Below are positions 19,330 to 26,054 of a DNA stretch of 26,054 nucleotides, piece after piece. The notes below the pieces were generated by a model that was not told the DNA's origin, ran no database searches, and worked only from the letters and a program-made list of their open reading frames with translations. Made by a program: the position numbers and the translations under genes. Position 1 is the first letter of the stretch. Each line of letters begins with the position of its first letter. The stretch comes from Cerioporus squamosus (taxonomy: Eukaryota > Basidiomycota > Agaricomycetes > Polyporales > Polyporaceae), in the NCBI GenBank assembly GCA_022592435.1, contig JABYQS010000383.1, positions 1-26,054 of the forward strand, in the 5' to 3' direction.

Positions 19330-22300
19330 ATGGCGGAGCATGGCGATGGAAACATCAAGGTCGTCGTCCGATGTCGACCCCTCAACTCACGGGGTTCGTA
19401 TTTTCCTGCTACGCGTTCGTACTTCAGAACTGACATCGATACCACCACGCCCTGCCATTGATGCCGCTGTATGTCCATACGTGGATGAAACGCCACAGAA
19501 ATCGCGCGCGGCGCGAAATGTCTCGTGCGTATGGAGGGGAACCAGACCATCCTCGAGCCCCCGGAGCCGGGCTCGGCGGGTGCGCAGGCGACGTCAGGAC
19601 GCGCGTCGGAGCGCAAGCCGATGAACTTCACGTTCGACAAGAGTTATTGGTCTGCGGGACCCAGGGACGAACCGAATTACTGCTCTCAGCAGACGCTGTA
19701 CGACGACCTCGGGAAGGAGCTGCTGGACCATGGGTTTGCTGGATTCAACGCGTGTATCTTGGCATGTGAGTAGCCTCTGCAATTGTATAGTGGGATGTTT
19801 GCTCAAGCTTGGGGTAGATGGACAGACAGGTGCGTGCTCGATCGTGCAGGAGGGAGGCCGGAAGTTGATTGAACGGACTAGGTTCTGGGAAGTCTTACAG
19901 TATGATGGGTTGTAAGTGCTCAACTACGCGTTTCGCTTCGGGCATGCCCGCATTCTGCACCGTGCGATGGGCTGTCTATGGTACTGCATACCTTTTCGTC
20001 GCCCCAAATCACGTGTGAGGAAGGGCGTTGCATAGGCGTCCTCCACACATTTATGTCTTGGAAGCCCATCGCCCGGTGCACAACCAAGGCGTGCCCGCAG
20101 TGCTCTTCGAATGGGTTGGATTTGACACTATGTTGAAGATGGCGCCGACAAGGGTATCATCCCGCTCACATGTTCGGAGCTCTTCGCGCGCGTCGAGCAG
20201 AAGAAGGCCGCCGATCCACACATCAATTTCACGGTAGAAGTATCCTACATCGAAATCTACAATGAGAAGGTCCGCGACCTCCTGAACCCCAAGAACACCG
20301 GGAACCTCAGAGTTCGAGAACACCCGAGCCTTGGCCCCTACGTTGAGGATCTGTCGAAGCTCATGGTCAACAGCTACGACGAGATGATGACGCTTATGGA
20401 CGAGGGAAACAAGGCGCGAACGGTCGCTGCGACGAACATGAACGAGACGTGCGTATTGGAGTTTGCTACTCGTCGGATGCTGACTGTGGCGTCCAGATCG
20501 TCACGTTCGCATGCCGTATTCACCCTGCTGCTCACCATGAAGAGGCACGACGTCGATACAATCTCGACACGGAGAAGGTCTCGCGCATCAACCTGGTCGA
20601 CCTTGCCGGCTCCGAACGTGCCAACTCCACGGGTGCTACGGGCAACGGCTGAAGGAAGGTGCCAACATCAACAAGTCTCTCACCACCCTGGGCAAGGTCA
20701 TTGCTGCCCTTGCTAGTGCGAGTCAGTCGGAAGGGAAGAAGGGAAAGAAGGGGAAGGAGAGGACTTCATTCCTTACCGAGATTCCGTATGTCACAGTTAC
20801 CCTTGCCTGCAGCCGTAAACTGATTGGCTGGTTGTCTAGGTCTTGACATGGCTGTTGAAAGACAGTCTGGGAGGAAACTCCAAGACTGCCATGATTGCAG
20901 CCATCTCTCCCGCCGACGTTCAGTACGAGGAGACGCTCAGTACACTGCGTTATGCCGATCAGGCGAAGAAGATCAAGAACAAGGCCGTCATCAATGAGGA
21001 CCCCAACGCGAAACTCGTGCGCGAGCTCAAAGAGGAACTCGAGATGCTGCGAGGTGCGTCTAGTTCACGCATTTCGAGTATCTGTATGCTCATGTCGCTA
21101 CAGCACGAGTGTCTGGTGCCAGTTCGGAGGCAGTCTTCGACCCCACCATTCCCGCGGAGCAGCAGAAGGTCACATACCAGGCAAAGGACGGGACGATCAA
21201 GACTGTCTCCAAGGCAGAGCTGCAGGAGCAGCTCGAGACAAGTGAGAAACTCATGCAGAGCCTTAATGAGACGTGGGAGGAGAAGATGCAGCGCACGCAG
21301 GAGGTTCAGAAAGAGCGAGAGAAGGCGCTGGAGGAGTTGGGTATCACCGTCGACAAGAACAACGTGGGTGTGCACACGCCGAAGAGGATGCCCCATCTGG
21401 TCAACTTGGTATGTTTCGCGGGTTTGATTGAATTGCTACCATGACCTTACCTGTGCTCATGATTGTCTGTGATTGCAGAACGAAGATCCCCTTATGAGCG
21501 AGTGTTTGATATACCAGCTCAAGCCGGGAAAGACCATGGTCGGCAGGTTGGACAGCGAGAAATCACTGTCCATCCGATTGAGTGGCGAAAGCATCGCCGA
21601 GGAGCATTGCTACTTCGAGAACGTCGACGGCAAGGTCACGCTGCATGCGATGCCGGACGCAGTAACTGTGAGCCTTGTGCATTCTATCACGGTGGTGCAG
21701 TGATTGATGCACCCCACGTAGTTCCTTAACGGGCGGGCAGATCACTTGCTGGGCAGGTGCGTGACACGTCTTCACCAAGCCTCTTCTGCAGTAGATAGCT
21801 AGCAAATATTACAGACATACAAGCTCCGTTCAGGCTTCCGTATCATCTTGGGTAGGTCTTTATGATCTCTCTGCTCTATAGCAAAATGATTCTCAACTCA
21901 TACAGGGGAGCACCATGTTTTCCGCTTCAACAACCCCGAGGAGGTACGGAAGCAGCGAGACCGTGCTCGGGCAAAGTCCCAGATGAGCATTAGCGTCACC
22001 GCTGCCGATCTTGCTGCTGGAGACATAGAGTCGACGCGTCCCAGCTCCCAACCGGCTCTAGTGTCGACGCCAACGACGTCGACTGGACGTTTGCCAAGCG
22101 AGAGGCTGCGCTGGCTAGGCTTGGATTGGACCCTACTCTGGACAACCTCCCCGACGAGGACCTGAACAAGCTCTTCGAGAAGATCACCAAGGTGAAGACC
22201 ATGCGCGACCACAACGCGAAGCGGCCAGAAAGCAGTCTGAGCCAGGCAGACGATATCTGGAGCGAGTCTAGTCGACCGCTGGACGCGCTAACAGATGACA

Positions 22301-25280
22301 CCAGCGTCGATGCCATGACGAGCCATGACAGTCCGGAGATGAGCGAGAGCATGAAGGATATGCAGAGCCAGCTTGAGCATCAGAGGGCGGAGTTCGAGAT
22401 GCGCCTCCAATCCATCGCGGAGTCGGAGGAGGCGGAGGACATCAAGGTGGAGAAGGAGCAGATGGAGCGCCAGCTGAAGCTCGTGCAGATTCACATGAAG
22501 CGTCTGCTGGATGCTAGGGCGCGGGGTGAGACCGAGTTGGAGGACGTCCCGTTCGAGCCCGTCATCTACACTGCGAAGCAGTTGCGTCTTATACGTAAGG
22601 TGCTGGACAAGTGGAGGGCGCACCGGTCTTTCTCTATGGCAGAGGTGGTCTGTCCAATGCTGTCCTCATCAAAGAGGCAAATGTCATTAGGTGTCGTTTC
22701 AAAATGTCCCTTCCGCCCGCAATCTCATGCTGAACATACCATCTTCTGCAGCAAGGAGCTCGGGAAGGACGTTAGCTACAACTTCACCGTGGCTGCCGGT
22801 GGCTCGTTGGCTGCCCCTGCGTCCGCCATAGACTCTATAGCCGGACTGGACCAATTCGGTGACGTTGCTGATCCGGTCTTGGCCTCTGCAACTCAGCCAT
22901 CCGTAGCTGTCAAGGTCGTCGACCGGCGACACGGTGCTATCTACGTCTGGTCACTGGACCGTTTACAACAGCAGCTGCAGCGTATGCGCAACCTCACTAC
23001 ATTCATCGACCGCCACTCGTACTCGCAGCACTTCTCGTCCGAAGAGCCTTTTTACGACAGCCCCCCACCCGACTACTCCTTCATCGGGAACGCCCTCCTC
23101 TCGCTAGCCCCTCTTTCTCGACGTCTTTCCTCGTCCTCCGTGGTGCCCATTTTCTGCAGATATACGGCGGAAGCGATAGGCTCGTGTCGTATCGAGGTCA
23201 AGATCGCTAATGTTGTCCTGTCGCCTAAACATGCGAATGCCTCCGTTACCTCTACTCGCTCTTCATCTCCGGTACCGGGCACGGTCCCTCCCGGCAGCAA
23301 GATCACCTTCTATCTCGTCGTAGACCAAGTGAAGGGTCTCTCCCATCACGACTTCTCATTCGTCCACCTGCAAGTTCGCCTCTCCTCCTTCCTCGGTCCC
23401 TCGCTCACTGCAGAAGAGGTCTATCCATCTTCTGCGGTCGATTTGGACTCGGGTACTCTTTCCGACCTGAAGTTCCGCCGCAGTTTCTCGGTAGTTGCCT
23501 CGTCGAAGGTTCTGGCATACCTTCGTCAAGGCTACGCGCCCATCGAGTTCTACGCACGCCTGAAGCCCACCTACCTCGAACGCATGGAGCGCTGGGACGA
23601 GATGCGCGACACACGAATACCCACGAGTCTGAGTTCGTCATCAGCGGGCACGCCACAGAGCCAACCGACCACTCTCCCTCCCATGCGCCGCTCCGAGAAC
23701 GACTTCGTCACGGAGCAGGTGCACGATGTCACTGCTTGGTTGCAAGTGTGCGAGCTCGCTCCGGATGGGACGTACAAGCCCGTGCCTGTGGTGTCGTCAG
23801 GGTACCACGATCCTGGCTCGTACCAGCTGCACCAGGGCTTGCAACGGCGACTCGTCCTGACCCTATCTTCCCACTCCGGTCGACAACTTCCTTGGACGGA
23901 GATAACTCGCATAAGGCTCGGAAACGTCCGGCATCTCGATGCCAAGGGCATGCTTCACGAATCCACGTCCAAGGCCCTCACCACGCTTCCTCTCCTTCAG
24001 GACCAGCAGATCGAGTACAAGCCCGACGGCACTGGGAGCATCACCGCCGAAGCTCTCTGGGACTCGAGCGTGCACAACTCGATCCTGCTAAACCGCGTCA
24101 CGTCTTCCGGTCAGCGGGTCCTCCTTCAGGTTTCCTGGTCAGTGGCCGTAGAGTCTTGCGCCGAACCTGTGCAATTTAGCATGGACACTGCGGTCACCAT
24201 CCAATCCCGAGATGCCCGACCACCGTCGCGACTGACCTCGCTGTTTGGGTCGACGAAAGTTCTGCCGAAGACCAGCACGATATTCTCGGTCAGACTCACG
24301 CCACCGCTGACGCGTTCACCCAAGGATCTTTGGAGGCTCGATACGGCCGAGAAATACGTCCGGGGTGAGGAGGCGCTCGGCATCTGGAGACCGAGGGGCG
24401 TTTCGGTCGTGGAGGATTACTCGAGGCTCGTAACGATGGAGCGCCGTGCGGCCGACGTGCAGGCAATTCGTGTCATCCTCGCCTCGTCACCGACGAGCAG
24501 GGTGAAGCAACAGGATGCTGAGGTGTGGGCGTCCGATGCGTCTGAAGAGTTACTGAGGAAGGCGCTTGCGCTGTGGCAGAAGCGCTTCGGCCACCGGGGC
24601 GAGGTAAGTTCTGCGAATGCTCTCCGAGGTGGTGATGTTCTCATCGCATTTTTTGCGGTGGTAGATCGTTATCAGCCAGGAACCCGTCGAACCCGACGTT
24701 CTCAGCGTCACCTCGGGCAAGGCACCATCTGAGACGACCTCCGTCGACTCTCTCAAGCTCAATTCGACTACAAAGCTTGTTCCTCGAAAGTGCGTCAGTG
24801 CTTGCTGCGACTTCCAAATTCTTATGTTGACCTTGACCAACCCTTTTGCAGTGACGGGCCGACGAAGAAAGGGCACTTGATGCTGATGACCGATGCAAAC
24901 GAGAACACATGGGAGCGGCGATCTGTTCGTCCTGAGAAGGTGAGTTCTGCTCAAATGCATCATGACCTTGAGTGCTCACAAGAAACGCCTTTGTAGGCCG
25001 TACCTGTACATGTACGCCCACTCGAATGAGATCGAGGAAATTGGCGTGATCAGTCTGACCGGCGTGAACGTCGAGAACAATCCAGAGATGGAAGCTTTGC
25101 TAGGAGTATGTCCCTAACTTGCTCTGCCCTGGGGCAAACACTGATATCTGCTCGATACAACAGAAAAAGTTCACCTTCACCCTCTTCACATCATCCAACT
25201 CATATGCATTGGCTGCGCCAAGTCAGAAGGAGCTCCTAGCATGGACTACGAAGCTGGACCCGACCCGACTCCCCTCATGA
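19330..25280 (+). CDS. kin3: Kinesin-3 motor protein (Unc104/KIF1 family)
   Basis: A plus-end-directed microtubule motor that in fungi carries early endosomes and vesicles. It has 17 exons: 19330-19393, 19499-19765, 19818-19829, 19882-19911, 20139-20448, 20497-20785, 20840-21053, 21104-21408, 21479-21667, 21722-21756, 21815-21851, 21906-22690, 22752-24603, 24665-24789, 24852-24939, 24997-25105 and 25164-25280. Phases agree at all junctions if about eight one-base indels are allowed for, giving about 1609 residues, usual for the family. Motor domain: [11 protein letters not shown] near the start, P-loop GQTGSGKS at 112-119, switch I NMNETSSRSH around 224-233, switch II DLAGSE at 263-268. A short coiled coil follows at about 425-480, an FHA domain at about 499-600, KIF1B-like and DUF3694-like regions in the middle, and a C-terminal PH domain at about 1511-1605. 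Apparent indels lie near 20560, 20643, 20760, 21735, 21745, 22048, 22650 and 24921. They may be sequencing errors or, less likely, a young pseudogene. Confidence 0.95.
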
Positions 25281-25828
25281 TACGACACGAAATTTTATGA
25301 CGACACGGATCTTCGTATGCTTCTGACCCTTTTTCTCTCTGGTTTTCTGTCCATACTAGTTCGCATTATTCCACTAGTCTTATAACCTCGCAGTCGCCGT
25401 CGTGTTTGCTTACTACTAGTAGTCTCTTTGTCGTTCCCATCGCACACCATCCCTGCACATCTATGCACATATTACATACGTAGTACAAACCGGCTGTTCC
25501 ATATACTCCTAGAACTGATATCCTTAGTCGTGCATACCACGATATCCCATGTACCCTATATTAGTAGCTCGGGGTGGTTGTGGACCAATGGATTTGAGGC
25601 GGCCCGGGCCTCTGGTGGACAGCAGGGAACTTGGTCGGTGATTGCGTGAGGTCGCCATATGGGCAGCCATGATGACATCCCGTCCGTGTGTGCCCGCTCG
25701 GTCGTCCGAGAGCGACTGGTGGCGCGTATGTGACAGGACAGCGCTCAAGTGGATACGGCGCGGATGGTGACAAGGCGGCGAGAAGGTGAAGAAGGACAGG
25801 ACGAGCTCCAAGGGTGCTCGGCAGAAGA
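25281..25828. other. Convergent 3' region between kinesin-3 and its neighbour
   Basis: The 3' ends of both genes point into this interval. No coding exon, tRNA or clear terminator motif is visible. The first part is AT-richer and fits a kinesin 3' UTR. A 143-codon minus frame at 25524-25955 is a shadow of the neighbour's 3' end. Confidence 0.5.
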
Positions 25829-26054
25829 TCAGAGCAAGTCGAAATCGTCGAGCTGGCGGTGGTGTGAGCAAACGAACTAAAATACTACGGGAGTTGCACT
25901 CACCTCGTCGTTGTACCGCATGATTGTGCGCTTGAGCTTGGATGTATCGACCCAAGTGACGAAGTTTCCATGTCTAGCCGAAGCATAAGCGCGTCTTGTG
26001 AGCTGCAGGGCGTTCGGTGAGTGCTACCGTGTTACGAGATACGCAGGGTCCGTT
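25829..26054 (-). CDS. 3' end of an unrecognised spliced gene (partial)
   Basis: The minus strand reads exon 25904-26002 (33 codons, including HGNFVTWVDTSKLKRTIM), intron 25853-25903 (51 nt, donor GTGAGT, branch CTCAC, acceptor CCAG), then a last exon 25829-25852 encoding LDDFDLL and a TGA stop. A further intron at 26003-26042 (donor GTATCT, branch CTCAC, acceptor GCAG) probably separates these from an exon running off the window. The short acidic C-terminus and regular amino acid use look like a genuine conserved protein, but I cannot name it. It lies tail to tail with kinesin-3. Confidence 0.7.

Noticed and set aside
22126..24732. An 868-codon plus-strand frame as a separate gene
   Set aside because: It is the middle and C-terminal part of kinesin-3. 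It appears to start there only because of a frameshift upstream, and it reads through one intron and into another.
1..26054. CRISPR arrays, bacterial operons, rRNA or prophage signals
   Set aside because: None is seen; short spliceosomal introns throughout indicate nuclear fungal DNA.

Overview
The window looks like nuclear DNA of a filamentous basidiomycete, probably an Agaricomycete. It is GC-rich. Its genes are cut by many introns of about 44-65 nt, with GTRNGT donors, CTNAY-like branch sites just upstream of the acceptor and YAG acceptors. The one gene recognised with certainty is a fungal kinesin-3 (Unc104/KIF1 type).

Layout. (1) A direct duplication of at least 5.1 kb occupies 1-5095 and 11578-17125. 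Each copy carries an intron-dense minus-strand gene of unknown function led by a TATA box, a truncated Met/Gln/Pro-rich minus-strand gene fragment, and facing it the 5' end of a plus-strand gene with a signal peptide. Copy 2 also carries a 380-bp MITE-like element flanked by 5-bp target duplications; copy 1 keeps the empty site. (2) Between the copies lie about 1.3 kb with no convincing gene, a degenerate satellite of about 323-bp units (about 6440-7790), and a second intron-dense minus-strand gene (8035-11432) whose frame can be followed through fifteen short exons. (3) From 17126 to 18480 there is a gene-poor stretch and a weakly supported, TATA-led minus-strand gene. (4) 19330-25280 holds the kinesin-3 gene on the plus strand: 17 exons, about 1609 codons once about eight apparent one-base indels are allowed for. 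(5) At the right edge the last two or three exons of an unrecognised minus-strand gene converge on the kinesin.

The genes do not form an evident pathway. Kinesin-3 and its convergent neighbour look like ordinary core-genome genes. The left 18 kb looks like accessory DNA: truncated gene ends, a satellite, a MITE and a segmental duplication. The one-base length differences in short homopolymers, both inside the kinesin gene and between the duplicate copies, suggest uncorrected sequencing errors. The duplication could also be two alleles of a dikaryon placed side by side by the assembler. Exact protein sequences from this window should be treated with caution.
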